DNA of 64,000 nucleotides from a candidate division Zixibacteria bacterium HGW-Zixibacteria-1 (GCA_002838945.1 PGXB01000003.1:62001-126000); one strand, 5' to 3'; counted from the stretch's first letter, positions 17,301 to 26,692 are shown. The notes: a model not told the origin generated them from the sequence alone. Program-made: numbers and translations.

Positions 17301-17334
17301 AAAAAAAACTGCCCCGAATGGAGCGGTTTTTTTT
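17301..17334. terminator. Bidirectional intrinsic terminator between the cohesin-like gene and ClC
   Basis: A stem CCGCTCC/GGGGCAG on the minus strand (six of seven pairs, 4-nt loop) is flanked by eight A on one side and eight T on the other. On the minus strand it ends transcription of the gene at 17348-19630. Its position rules out a ClC start at 17302. Confidence 0.7.
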
Positions 17335-17347
17335 ACAAATGAAAGGG

Positions 17348-19630
17348 CTATTTCATAAGGGACATTTTTTGCGAAGCGGTAAATTCTCCGGCACGCATGA
17401 CACAAAGGTATATTCCCGACGAAACAGTCCGGTCGGAATTATCGGTGCTGTTCCAGATCACCGAATGGCGGCCGGCTTCCAATTCGCGGTCAACCAGCGT
17501 GGCCACTTCCTGGCCCAGAATATTGTATATACAAATTGTCACAGGGCACGTGACAGGCACATCGAAAGCTACTTCAGTCGAAGGATTGAACGGATTGGGG
17601 CGGCAGGGATACAGGTTGAATTCGGTCGGCAGTGTGCCCGTCTGTCCTTCATCCCATGCCAGCTTACTCGAACCGCCCGAACCGCAGGCCTGGCAGTAGA
17701 TCGCAAGAGTATCGGCATCGAGAACAACGTATTGATCTTTGGCGGCGCCGTCTTTCATCATCTTGTTGGACAGCTCCGGTACAATATATATCCATTGGTA
17801 CGGCGAGCAGGCGCCGTCGATAGTGTATTCAATTTCGGCCACCTTGGTGTAGTCGTCGCCGTTGGCCGAAATGCTCGAGAAATCGCCGGTGGAATAGACA
17901 TCGAAAGTACGGTCATCGATTTTCGAGAAAGACACCCCCGACCTGACACTGTTGTTGATGGTATTGATCTCCACCCGCAAATCGGGACTGTGCACCCTTA
18001 TACTGAAAGTGTCCAGATCGAAAGTATTGCGGACATACAGGCTCTGTGTCGCCGAGCAGGTCCCGCCGGTCACCTTATCCACCGAAAACTCCCCCATAAG
18101 AACCTGAATGGAATCCTTTTGGAAGTGAAGTCTGTCATCATCATTCTTAACGACAACTGTCCCGGTCGTGTCCCAGGTTAGTGACGTGCAGGCTGACATT
18201 CCGTAATTGACCTCGTCACAAAAGTCGAATGAGATATATTTATCTTCAAAACTCGTTGGATTTATACTTGCCGGATCAGCCTGAAGTTCGAGCATAAACA
18301 TGTTATTGACAGATTCAGAATCAACAATCTCCGAATAATAGTTGTCTTTATTTTGACTAAACACCTGATAAACCGAAGCATAGCATTTAGCACCACATGT
18401 TTTATCGATTTGATAATCCACGGCCGCATTCTGTAATTCAGTTAAATCCGGATCTCTAAAATTGTCTCCCATATCGAAATTCACAATTATGGATCGCGCA
18501 GTATCTCCCACCGGAAAGTTATTATCCATTTGAATCATGACATAGGCCATAGAATCACTTTTGGAGACCGTATTATCGCATCCGTCACAAGCAAAGTCCA
18601 TCCTATAAGTATTTTCATATTGCGGGACGCTGATATTACCATTTAGTAGTTGATATGATTTGCTTAATTCAGAACATTCCTCGCTAATATCAGATCGAGG
18701 GGCAACCCTGCAGTATGAAGTATCATATATTATAGCCGCCCAATTACCATTTATATTTGGATTACAGTTAATCATAAATTCAAGCCAGTACAAAGTGTCC
18801 GGCAATGAATACTGATTCCCAATACAACTATCGCATGCACTAAGCGACACTTCTATCGTATCAACATTTTCCACAAATGATATGTCGTCCCACAATGAAC
18901 TATCATGCGGCCACAAATCAATGAATTCAATCAGTGATTTATTAAATATTATTAAATGTTCCACTTGCCAGATGTTAAAATTGGATTCCGCGATCACCGG
19001 GACTCTTTTGATTTGACCAATGCCGCCAATCGCGACTATATTTTCAATATATATCCCGGCAGTATAATTGGCATTAGCAACTGATCCGGAAATTACTTGA
19101 GAATCGGGGGAAAACTTAATGTATCCACCATAAATTATCTCGCATTTTGATGCACCGGGAACCAATGTGATCGGGTTTTCGCTTAAATTTTCGGCACATT
19201 TTAGTTTGAATTTCAGGTAAGCACAGGTCACATAGTCCGACGGTGCATTTATTGCGCCCGCTTCCAGATAAATGACTGAGTCATATCCAATCGCCTCAAT
19301 TGCAAATGTGCCGTTCCATGTCGAACTATCCATGTACGCATCAATTAATTCGAGCGATGCATCATAATTAAAGGTAAACCTGATCACACTAATCGTATCT
19401 TCATCCTGCCTGGTGTACTTCAGCTTCAAGGGAATTACAGCGATTGTGTCACCAGACTGAGTGGTTCCGGCGACAAATGCAGTATCCCATCCGGCCAGAA
19501 AATAGAGACTGGTATCAGCGGGCCCGCTTCGCTCCGGATCACCACCCGGTTCACCGGCGGTTAAATTGACAGATGCAATAATAATCAATATTAGTGTTGC
19601 GACTGTGATTAAAAATAACTTCCTGGACAT
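17348..19630 (-). CDS. Secreted protein with cohesin-like repeats and FlgD-like C-terminal sorting domain
   Basis: Exported: an N-terminal signal (MSRKLFLITVATLILIIIAS...) and a C-terminal FlgD-like Ig domain (about the last 80 residues, with NPFNPSTEVAFDV and YNILGQEVATLVD), which in FCB bacteria resembles type IX sorting domains. Between them are about four beta-sandwich units. The first (about residues 30-170) has cohesin-like features: GDTIAVIPLKLKY, then VIRFTFNYDASLELID, and a late YLKFKLK strand. Cysteines occur in pairs (CDSCIG, CDGCDN), suggesting disulfides or metal sites. The start is ATG 19630, with AAAGGT 6 nt upstream; an ATG at 19645 would add five residues but has no Shine-Dalgarno sequence. 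The upstream neighbour carries a dockerin. The first two-thirds of the gene is visibly AT-richer than the C-terminal third. Confidence 0.8.
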   Translation of the reverse strand: MSRKLFLITVATLILIIIASVNLTAGEPGGDPERSGPADTSLYFLAGWDTAFVAGTTQSGDTIAVIPLKLKYTRQDEDTISVIRFTFNYDASLELIDAYMDSSTWNGTFAIEAIGYDSVIYLEAGAINAPSDYVTCAYLKFKLKCAENLSENPITLVPGASKCEIIYGGYIKFSPDSQVISGSVANANYTAGIYIENIVAIGGIGQIKRVPVIAESNFNIWQVEHLIIFNKSLIEFIDLWPHDSSLWDDISFVENVDTIEVSLSACDSCIGNQYSLPDTLYWLEFMINCNPNINGNWAAIIYDTSYCRVAPRSDISEECSELSKSYQLLNGNISVPQYENTYRMDFACDGCDNTVSKSDSMAYVMIQMDNNFPVGDTARSIIVNFDMGDNFRDPDLTELQNAAVDYQIDKTCGAKCYASVYQVFSQNKDNYYSEIVDSESVNNMFMLELQADPASINPTSFEDKYISFDFCDEVNYGMSACTSLTWDTTGTVVVKNDDDRLHFQKDSIQVLMGEFSVDKVTGGTCSATQSLYVRNTFDLDTFSIRVHSPDLRVEINTINNSVRSGVSFSKIDDRTFDVYSTGDFSSISANGDDYTKVAEIEYTIDGACSPYQWIYIVPELSNKMMKDGAAKDQYVVLDADTLAIYCQACGSGGSSKLAWDEGQTGTLPTEFNLYPCRPNPFNPSTEVAFDVPVTCPVTICIYNILGQEVATLVDRELEAGRHSVIWNSTDNSDRTVSSGIYLCVMRAGEFTASQKMSLMK

Positions 19631-19860
19631 AATTTGACCTTTCATTATTAATTAACTCATGTGCCCTTTTTCTTTGATTAATAACCTGTCGGCTTTTTTA
19701 TATGCCGGGCGGAAGCCGAGTGTGGCAAAACATAGCCATCACTTTGTTCCTCTTATGACGGTTTATGATTTGCGAGAATTTGAAAACGGGGATGTCGGAC
19801 TACGATGAAAGCCGTCGAACAACGGCCAAATTCTCATGAATATATTTCTACATCTTTGAA

Positions 19861-19887
19861 CCCGGCCAGATCGCTTCCTCGGCCGGG
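19861..19887 (-). terminator. GC-rich hairpin downstream of the LVIVD gene
   Basis: CCCGGCC pairs with GGCCGGG across a 13-nt loop, 14 bp beyond the stop of the LVIVD gene. The minus-strand tail is TTCAAAG, so a T run is lacking. I see no convincing promoter for the next gene in 19646-19860. Confidence 0.45.
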
Positions 19888-19900
19888 ATTGAGTTCAGCC

Positions 19901-22225
19901 TCAGCACCAGGGTGCGGGGCCGTTTTTATATAGATAATTTATCAGATACGCTATGTCCAACAGATTGATCGCGCCGGAACCGTCAGTATCGCCCGCATCA
20001 GAATACGCCATCGGCTCGCCGTTCTTATACAGATAGTCGATCATATACACCGCATCCAAAAGATTGACCGCGCCGTCATTCGTGGCATCACCGCAAACGT
20101 AGTCGATCCCGGCATTGAGAATAAAAAAGCCATAGGCGTCGGCCACATAAATATTCTGCCCATCGGTCGCGATCCCGTTGACACATTCGCCCGGCGTCTC
20201 ATAGACCCCCGCCAGCGACATATTCGACGGGTTGGAGATATCCACAATCTTGACCTCACAGCCGATACAGGTCCCGTTGGCAATATAGGCATATTTACCG
20301 TATAAAGCGATATCGCACGGCACGTCGCAAAGCTCATCAAAGATACCCACCGAAACCGGGTGCGCCGGATCGGAGATATCGACGACCCGCATACCACAGC
20401 CGGCATCGGCCAGATAGGCATAATCACCGCGAACCTTCACCTCCCGAACCATCCCGCTGGTGTAGAGCTTCTCCCCCGCCGGCACCGGATTGGCCGGGTC
20501 GGTGATATTTATGATAACCAGGCCGGTTCGGTCGCCCAGATAAGCATAGTCACCGGCAACATCGATACTATACGCCTCATGGCCGCCAAAATAAATGTCG
20601 TTATAATAACCCACCCGGGTGATATTATACGGGTCGGAGATGTCGCAAATCTGCAGACCCGAAGTATCCGCCGCCGCAAAGGCATAATCGCCCTTGACAG
20701 AGACATCCCAGACATATCCGGGAGCGCGATAATTCGATATTATATGTGGATTGGAAGGATCAGTGATATCACAAATTCTGAAACCATTATAGGTCTGTGC
20801 GACGTAGGCATAATTTCCCTGAACGGCCAGATCAACAATATTTGAGATACCATCATTCCCCATAACAACGGGATTAGCCGGATCACTTATGTCAAGAACC
20901 GTTAAACCGGCTCCCTCCACCGATACATAGGCATAATTATCCTGTAACTCAACATCTATCAAATAGCCGACCAAACCATTTCGATCGTTCTTGCCGAAAT
21001 TTATGAAATCTATGATTGAGGCATCCTCCGGTTGGGCAATATCCGCCACCCACACCCCCGAATAACCGCCCGTAATATAGGCATAGTCGCCAGAGATATC
21101 CATACCCCAGGAGTCACCGTTATTAATAATCCAACCAAGTTTGGTCGGGTTAAGGGGATCAGAAATATCAATAATATGCACTGTTGGATATCCCCCCATC
21201 GTCACATACGCTACATTATCCTTAATTTCCACATCCCACGGATCATCATAGTAAATATCCTGATTGTAAAAGGCAACCGCCGTCGGGTGATATACATCCG
21301 AGATGTCGACCGTTAATAATCCGGCGCATCCGAGGCCGTTATAGCGGCTGACAAAGGCATAATTGCCCACAACGCCAACATCTGTAGCAAAACAATCCGT
21401 CGCAATGCTCCCCATCCGCGTAGGATAACTGGCATAATGAACATCGAGAGTCGTCATACTCTCATAGGCTTCATCTATCGCAAAAGCGGTATCCCCGCGA
21501 ATTACTATATTCCGCGAGTCATGCAATAAATAATTCCCCAGCGGTATCATGTCATTATAATAAAAGGCATTGAAGATATACAGGCCCGAATCCTGGGCGC
21601 ACAAATAGCCCTGGTTCCCGTCGATCTTTACTGTCCAGGCGTTGCGGCCGGCATATAGACTGTCGAACAACTCGATATTATAGGGATCGCTGATATCATA
21701 CTTCCATAAGGCTTCATCGCGGCGCCCGGGATCCGCCATGAACAGGTAGCCGTTGGCAATATCGATACCCCCCGTACCCTTCTGCATATAATATCGCGAC
21801 AGCAATTGAGGATCAGCCGGATTGCTGACATCGAACAGAGCCAGCCCCGGCCCGAAACAGACGTAGGCGACATCGTTCTCCACCCGGATATCATGCGCGA
21901 ATGTCCACAAGGCGCTTCCCAGATATTCCGGCGTTAAGGCATAATCCGACTTATTCGTCGGCAACTGATAATTATTGGACTGGAAGAGGTCATTGAGGGT
22001 GTAATTTATATTATTGTCCTCCTCCCAGAGCGCCGGATAAATCCGGTCGGCGATACGAACATAATTCTGTGTTTCGGTGGTGTCGATCGAGGTGACTATT
22101 CTTGACAGCGCCGACAAGCTGTCATAACCGAGTGGTTCCGTATCGGAACCGGTAGCGCCGGCAGCGGCCAGACAGAATAATAAAGCAGTCAGGCCCGCCG
22201 CCCTGAGCTTCGCTGATACGGCCAT
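19901..22225 (-). CDS. Secreted LVIVD-repeat beta-propeller protein with C-terminal dockerin
   Basis: Exported protein of 774 aa with an N-terminal signal (to about residue 26). Some 13-14 tandem units of about 44-50 residues follow the pattern YAYV...GLxIxDISDPxNPxxxG, the LVIVD repeat, which suggests two seven-bladed propellers. The last 70 residues are a type I dockerin: two calcium-loop repeats, DATNDGAVNLLDAVYMIDYL and DTDGSGAINLLDIAYLINYL, each followed by YKNG. Dockerins bind cohesin domains, and the next gene on the same strand has cohesin-like units, so the two may assemble at the cell surface; that is inference. A consensus-like promoter lies at 22341-22369. The start ATG 22225 follows GGGGGAG closely. 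Confidence 0.88.
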   Translation of the reverse strand: MAVSAKLRAAGLTALLFCLAAAGATGSDTEPLGYDSLSALSRIVTSIDTTETQNYVRIADRIYPALWEEDNNINYTLNDLFQSNNYQLPTNKSDYALTPEYLGSALWTFAHDIRVENDVAYVCFGPGLALFDVSNPADPQLLSRYYMQKGTGGIDIANGYLFMADPGRRDEALWKYDISDPYNIELFDSLYAGRNAWTVKIDGNQGYLCAQDSGLYIFNAFYYNDMIPLGNYLLHDSRNIVIRGDTAFAIDEAYESMTTLDVHYASYPTRMGSIATDCFATDVGVVGNYAFVSRYNGLGCAGLLTVDISDVYHPTAVAFYNQDIYYDDPWDVEIKDNVAYVTMGGYPTVHIIDISDPLNPTKLGWIINNGDSWGMDISGDYAYITGGYSGVWVADIAQPEDASIIDFINFGKNDRNGLVGYLIDVELQDNYAYVSVEGAGLTVLDISDPANPVVMGNDGISNIVDLAVQGNYAYVAQTYNGFRICDITDPSNPHIISNYRAPGYVWDVSVKGDYAFAAADTSGLQICDISDPYNITRVGYYNDIYFGGHEAYSIDVAGDYAYLGDRTGLVIINITDPANPVPAGEKLYTSGMVREVKVRGDYAYLADAGCGMRVVDISDPAHPVSVGIFDELCDVPCDIALYGKYAYIANGTCIGCEVKIVDISNPSNMSLAGVYETPGECVNGIATDGQNIYVADAYGFFILNAGIDYVCGDATNDGAVNLLDAVYMIDYLYKNGEPMAYSDAGDTDGSGAINLLDIAYLINYLYKNGPAPWC

Positions 22226-22340
22226 CTCTCCCCCGAGATTTATGTATTAGATTTAAATATTATTCGACAGCAACCGGCGTCGAATGTCGGATCGATGATG
22301 AGTAATTTGAGACACCGGATCAATGACTACATAACCTATA

Positions 22341-22369
22341 ATAATATAATACATAACAATACATGTCAA
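22341..22369 (-). promoter_or_regulatory. Sigma-70 type promoter of the LVIVD gene
   Basis: On the minus strand TTGACA (22364-22369), a 17-bp spacer, and TATTAT (22341-22346): 11 of 12 consensus bases. Transcription would begin near 22334, giving a leader of about 110 nt. Confidence 0.8.
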
Positions 22370-22569
22370 GCAAAAATATGCAAGGCGGAGCCGCTTGTTG
22401 GGCCGTTTTCAACCCGGACTATGCAGAAACCGGATACAAATATGGAATTAACTTTACGCTGAAGATATGGCAGATGATTGGGCGTGGCAAAGATACGCCA
22501 TTGTCTCCATGTTGTTTTTCAATGGAGAATTATCAGCATTTTTGAGGACTTTTATTGTTCCCTTTTCCC

Positions 22570-22597
22570 TTGACTTATACCCGAAATGGAATAAATT
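22570..22597 (+). promoter_or_regulatory. Possible promoter of the FAD oxidoreductase gene
   Basis: TTGACT (22570-22575), a 16-bp spacer, TAAATT (22592-22597). The -35 matches five of six bases and the -10 four of six. It is followed after about 60 bp by AAAGGA and the ATG at 22670. Confidence 0.4.
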
Positions 22598-22669
22598 GTG
22601 GGCAATAAAGTGAAATATTTCACGAGGTTGTTTTAGTCGATTAAATATAAAGGGTTAAAGGATTTAATT

Positions 22670-23818
22670 ATGAATAAAACAGCTGATGTCGTTATTATCG
22701 GTGGCGGAATTATCGGCCTCTCGACCGCTTTTCAACTGGCCCGCCATAATTATGGCAAAATCGTCGTGCTGGAAAAGGATCTTTTTCTCGGCACCGGGGC
22801 CACGGCCAAGTGCGCCGGCGGCATTCGGGCTCAGTTTACCACCAGAATTAATATAGAAATGTCGATGAAATCGGAAGAAATGCTGGCCAACTTCGAAAAA
22901 GAAAACGATTATCCGGTCGTTTTCGAGCAAAACGGGTATATGTTCCTTATTTTTGATGACCGGCAACTGGCCGAATTCACTAAATCGGTGGAATTACAGC
23001 GTTCGCTGGGTCTGAAAGTGGAATGGCTCGACATTCCCCGGATTAACGAAATCGCCCCTCCGGTCAGAACCGATGATGTGATCAAAGCAACCTTCTGCCA
23101 TGATGACGGCATCGCCGATCCCAGCGATATGATAAATGGATATTCTACAGTAGCGCGCCGTCTCGGCGTCAATATAGAGTTCGAAACGGAGGTAACCGGA
23201 TTCAATATAGAAGCGGGAGAAATAAAGTCGGTCATAACAACCAAGGGCGATATTTCCACTCCATTGGTTATCAACGCCGCCGGGCCATATGCCGGTGTTA
23301 TCGGAAAGATGGCCGGCGCGGAAGTGCCGGTTCAACCGGTCCGCCGCCAGATCGTTACGACCGGGCCGCTGGACTATATCCCGCATACTTTCCCGATGGT
23401 CGTCGATGTCAACTCCGGACTGTATTTTCATAAGGAATCTCCCGGCCTTCTTCTGGGCTGGGCCGATCCCGAGGTCAAGCCTGGTTTCGATGAGTCGGTC
23501 GATCCGGATTATAATGATATGATTATCATGAAGGCGCTTGAACGGGTCCCTCGGCTGGAAACGGCGGAAATGGCCAAAAGCTGGGCCGGGTTATATGAGA
23601 CTACCCCTGATCATCACGCCATTATAGATTTCACCGAGGAAGTTAAGGGTTTCTTTGTCTGTTCGGGCTTTTCGGGACATGGTTTGATGCATGCCCCGGC
23701 GGCGGGACTGGTGGCGGCCGAGAAAATCTGTGGCAAGAAAACCACCATAGACATATCTCCCCTGTCGCTGAAGCGCTTCGCACATGGCGCGCTGACTGAA
23801 GAAACCAATGTAATTTAA
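22670..23818 (+). CDS. FAD-dependent oxidoreductase, DAO family (sarcosine/glycine oxidase-like)
   Basis: Flavoenzyme of 382 aa that probably oxidises a secondary amine or amino acid. The N-terminal Rossmann dinucleotide-binding motif is intact (VVIIGGGIIGLSTAF, GxGxxG at residues 11-16), followed by EKD for the ribose. The FAD-covering region KCAGGIRAQFTT and the C-terminal YETTPDHHAIIDF and FSGHGLMHAPAAG segments are those of the DAO superfamily, closest in feel to the beta subunit of heterotetrameric sarcosine oxidase and related dehydrogenases. No alpha, gamma or delta subunit is nearby, so it is likely a single-subunit enzyme; the substrate cannot be told. The start is ATG 22670, with AAAGGA 7 nt upstream. 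Confidence 0.88.
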   Translation: MNKTADVVIIGGGIIGLSTAFQLARHNYGKIVVLEKDLFLGTGATAKCAGGIRAQFTTRINIEMSMKSEEMLANFEKENDYPVVFEQNGYMFLIFDDRQLAEFTKSVELQRSLGLKVEWLDIPRINEIAPPVRTDDVIKATFCHDDGIADPSDMINGYSTVARRLGVNIEFETEVTGFNIEAGEIKSVITTKGDISTPLVINAAGPYAGVIGKMAGAEVPVQPVRRQIVTTGPLDYIPHTFPMVVDVNSGLYFHKESPGLLLGWADPEVKPGFDESVDPDYNDMIIMKALERVPRLETAEMAKSWAGLYETTPDHHAIIDFTEEVKGFFVCSGFSGHGLMHAPAAGLVAAEKICGKKTTIDISPLSLKRFAHGALTEETNVI

Positions 23819-23863
23819 CAACTTCCGTGGATTCATCGAAACCGGACCGGCAAAAAATATTGG

Positions 23864-23892
23864 TTTACAAAATGGGTTAATTGTGTTATTAT
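23864..23892 (+). promoter_or_regulatory. Sigma-70 type promoter of the MutL-family cluster
   Basis: TTTACA (23864-23869), a 17-bp spacer and TATTAT (23887-23892): 10 of 12 consensus bases. It stands 103 bp before the preferred ATG at 23995 and clearly after the oxidoreductase stop, so the MutL cluster has its own promoter. Confidence 0.65.
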
Positions 23893-23994
23893 GTAAATCT
23901 GTAAAATATGTATGGAATTATTTGTATTGTATAATGGAGTTTGAAATCCGCAGGAAAGACAGCGGAAGATTTAAAACGATTTGGGCAGGTAATT

Positions 23995-25860
23995 ATGGCA
24001 AAAATGAAACCTGAAGATATCAAGGTAATTCTGGCGACCGACTGCGGTTCGACCACAACCAAGGCGATTCTGATTGAAAAACGCGACAATGAATATCGTT
24101 TGATTGTCCGGGGCGAGGCTCCGACCACGGTCGAGGCCCCGTTTGAGGATGTCACCATGGGCGTTTTGAATGCTATCGCCGAGGTGGAAGAGCTCTCCGG
24201 GCGTAAATTGCTCGATGAGAACAACAAAATTATTTCTCCTACCCAGGGCAATGTCGGAACTGATGTTTATATATCGACATCGTCGGCCGGCGGCGGCTTG
24301 CAGATGATGGTGGCCGGGGTGGTGCGTTCGATGACGGCCGAATCGGCTGAACGCGCGGCACTCGGCGCCGGCGCCATTGTCATGGATGTTATCGCCTCCA
24401 ATGACAAGCGTCTCCCTCACCAGCAGATCGAGCGAATCAGGCATCTGCGGCCGGACATGATATTGCTGTCCGGTGGAATCGACGGCGGAACGACGACGCA
24501 TGTGGTCGAAATCGCCGAATTGATATCGGCGGCCGATCCCAAACCTCGTCTGGGCTCCGGCTATAAACTGCCGATCATATATGCCGGCAATAAAGATGCT
24601 ACCCAGGCAGTCAAAGATACGCTTGAGAAAAAAGTCGACTTAAAGACGGTGGAAAATCTTCGCCCGGTTCTGGAACGGGAAAATCTCGGCCCGGCCCGCG
24701 AGGAAATTCACAATCTGTTCATGGAACATGTTATGGCGCAGGCCCCGGGTTATCGCAAATTGATGACCTGGACCGATGCCCCGATTATGCCCACGCCCGG
24801 AGCGGTCGGTCTGATTATCAAGACTATCGCCGATATGGAAGGCATTGAAGCGGTCGGTGTTGATATCGGCGGCGCCACCACCGACGTCTTTTCGGTTTTC
24901 CGTCCCGGAGCCGCCGAAGGCAATAATGACGGTATTTTCAACCGCACCGTTTCGGCCAACCTGGGCATGAGTTACTCGATTTCCAACGTTTTCGCCGAAG
25001 CAACCCTGCCCAATGTCATGCGCTGGGTGCCGTTTCATATGGATGAACGCGACCTTCGCAATCGCGTCAAGAACAAAATGATACGGCCGACTACCATTCC
25101 CCAGTCTATGGAAGAGTTGATATTCGAACAGGCCATCGCCAAGGAAGCTTTGAGGCTGGCCTTTATTCAGCATAAAAATTTCGCCACTGTCCTGAAAGGT
25201 GTGCAGCAGCAGCGGACAATTGCGGATGCCTTCGAGCAAACAGGTTCGGGCGGCACGCTGGTCAATATGATGTCGCTGGATATTCTGGTTGGTTCGGGCG
25301 GGGTTCTCTCGCATGCTCCGCGCAGAAATCAGGCGGCGATGATGCTGATCGATGCCTTTCTGCCGGAGGGTGTAACTCGTCTGGCGGTCGATTCGATCTT
25401 CATGATGCCGCAGCTTGGGGTGTTGACCACGGTTCAGCCGCAGGCAGCCACGGAAGTTTTTAACAAGGATTGTCTGATTCACCTCGGGACCTGCGTAGCG
25501 CCGGTTGGAGAAACCAAGAAACCGGGACCGATGATGGATTACAAAATCACGCTGCCCGATGGAAAAACTGTTTCGGGAACGCTCAACTATGGCGAAATGA
25601 AACTGCTTAAACTGGGTGTGGTGGCGAACGGGTTGCCCGAAAAGGCCAAGGCGGAACTTGAGCCTCATCGCGGCTATGATCTCGGGCGCGGCAAAGGCAA
25701 CAAAGTTGAGATAGAATTGGCCGGCGGCGTTGTCGGCATAATTCTTGACGGCCGAGGCCGGCCGTTTGTCGTTCCGATCGAAAACAAAACACGAGTGGAA
25801 AAACTTAAAGAGTGGATGACGGAGCTTGAGGTCTACCCCAAGGGAGCGCTCGATCGATAG
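23995..25860 (+). CDS. MutL-family ATPase (glutamate mutase reactivase-like)
   Basis: Not the mismatch-repair MutL: this is the ASKHA-fold MutL/GlmL family encoded beside glutamate and ornithine mutases and thought to reactivate the cobalamin-dependent mutase. Both actin-like phosphate loops are visible: ATDCGSTTTKAIL near the N-terminus and GVDIGGATTDVFSVF in the middle. DMILLSGGIDGGTTTH and LVGSGGVLSHAP are further family-type glycine motifs. I chose ATG 23995, with AGGT 4 nt upstream, giving MAKMKPEDIKV. The frame is open upstream to a TTG at 23941, which would add 18 residues. No mutase subunit is encoded here; the two following genes are uncharacterised and closely spaced. That context suggests a role beyond a classical glutamate mutase. 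Confidence 0.85.
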   Translation: MAKMKPEDIKVILATDCGSTTTKAILIEKRDNEYRLIVRGEAPTTVEAPFEDVTMGVLNAIAEVEELSGRKLLDENNKIISPTQGNVGTDVYISTSSAGGGLQMMVAGVVRSMTAESAERAALGAGAIVMDVIASNDKRLPHQQIERIRHLRPDMILLSGGIDGGTTTHVVEIAELISAADPKPRLGSGYKLPIIYAGNKDATQAVKDTLEKKVDLKTVENLRPVLERENLGPAREEIHNLFMEHVMAQAPGYRKLMTWTDAPIMPTPGAVGLIIKTIADMEGIEAVGVDIGGATTDVFSVFRPGAAEGNNDGIFNRTVSANLGMSYSISNVFAEATLPNVMRWVPFHMDERDLRNRVKNKMIRPTTIPQSMEELIFEQAIAKEALRLAFIQHKNFATVLKGVQQQRTIADAFEQTGSGGTLVNMMSLDILVGSGGVLSHAPRRNQAAMMLIDAFLPEGVTRLAVDSIFMMPQLGVLTTVQPQAATEVFNKDCLIHLGTCVAPVGETKKPGPMMDYKITLPDGKTVSGTLNYGEMKLLKLGVVANGLPEKAKAELEPHRGYDLGRGKGNKVEIELAGGVVGIILDGRGRPFVVPIENKTRVEKLKEWMTELEVYPKGALDR

Positions 25861-25877
25861 AAGCGCAGGATTTTGCT

Positions 25878-26663
25878 ATGAGACAATTATTTTTAACGGT
25901 TCTTGTTATGTTGGTGCTTGGTTCACCTGTTATGGCGGATGAGGCTTTTGTCAATTGGCGTGCCGGCTATTATGTAACTCATCCCGATGACTGGTATCAT
26001 GTCCCGTATCGGACAGTGGATATCTTCCTCGAATCGCAGGAAGTTTCCATGTCCGAATTCGACTTCGATGCGGTCCTGGCGAAACGTCTTGATAAGAAGC
26101 CGTTCTTTGAAGGACCTTATATTTTTCTGACGCATATCCAAATGGATAAACTGAATCAGGCCCAGATTGATTCGGTGTTAAACCTTATCGAAAAGGTAAA
26201 CGACCGCAAGGCGGTTGAAAGCTCATTGGGTACGAACCGAAACTTCAATCTCAATCAGCCGATCTATGACCGCAGTCTTGAACTAATCGCGGTTAAATCC
26301 CGGGTGACTTCAGAAATTGTCGACAAAGTACTGCTGGAGTTCACCAAATTCTATGATGGCGGGATTGTGTATTTCCTTTGTTATGCACCCAAAGAAATGT
26401 ATAACGACGCCCAGCCGGTCTTTATCAGTATCGTGAATTCGTTTGAGACAAAAGATCTCGATAAGGTCTCCACCAAGGACAGCGTTAAAGTGGTGGATCT
26501 TTCGGAACGGAAATTGGACGGATATAACGAAAGTGATTTCCCGGGCCCAAAGGACAAAGAATCGGGCGGAAGCTGGCAGCGCTATGTTTTTATTCTGTTA
26601 TTGCTTGTGATAGTCTTCGGCCTGATAAAAATATTTGTTTTCAAGAAGAAAAAACAGGGTTGA
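25878..26663 (+). CDS. Hypothetical exported, membrane-anchored protein in the MutL cluster
   Basis: I do not recognise a family. Of 261 aa, the first 20 are a signal peptide (ending VMA). A globular part follows (about 21-190: NWRAGYYVTHPDDWYHVPYRTVDIFL is typical of periplasmic PsbP/lipoprotein-like beta folds, a weak impression). A short charged linker leads to a single C-terminal transmembrane helix (about 233-254, YVFILLLLVIVFGLIKIFVF) with KKKK after it, so the globular part should face the periplasm and the tail the cytoplasm. The start ATG 25878 has AGGA 7 nt upstream. It lies 17 bp after the MutL-family gene and 29 bp before the next. Confidence 0.75.
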   Translation: MRQLFLTVLVMLVLGSPVMADEAFVNWRAGYYVTHPDDWYHVPYRTVDIFLESQEVSMSEFDFDAVLAKRLDKKPFFEGPYIFLTHIQMDKLNQAQIDSVLNLIEKVNDRKAVESSLGTNRNFNLNQPIYDRSLELIAVKSRVTSEIVDKVLLEFTKFYDGGIVYFLCYAPKEMYNDAQPVFISIVNSFETKDLDKVSTKDSVKVVDLSERKLDGYNESDFPGPKDKESGGSWQRYVFILLLLVIVFGLIKIFVFKKKKQG

Positions 26664-26692
26664 TATAGATATTAGAAAATGAGGCAATAAAT

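Larger units (their letters stand above)
22226..22669. other. 444-bp divergent intergenic region
   Basis: Contains the minus-strand promoter at 22341-22369 and a possible plus-strand promoter for the oxidoreductase at 22570-22597. Between them are two adjacent hairpins: GGCGT/ACGCC (22481-22499) and TCTCCAT/ATGGAGA (22504-22528), the second perfect over 7 bp. They lie upstream of the plus promoter, so would not be in that leader. No ORF with a Shine-Dalgarno sequence is seen here. Confidence 0.5.

Noticed and set aside
17231-17302. N-terminal extension of the ClC protein by 24 residues
   Set aside because: Its start would lie in the T/A tract of an intrinsic terminator.
23995-25860. DNA mismatch-repair MutL
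   Set aside because: No GHKL ATPase motifs; the phosphate loops are of the actin/Hsp70 type, so it belongs to the glutamate-mutase MutL family.
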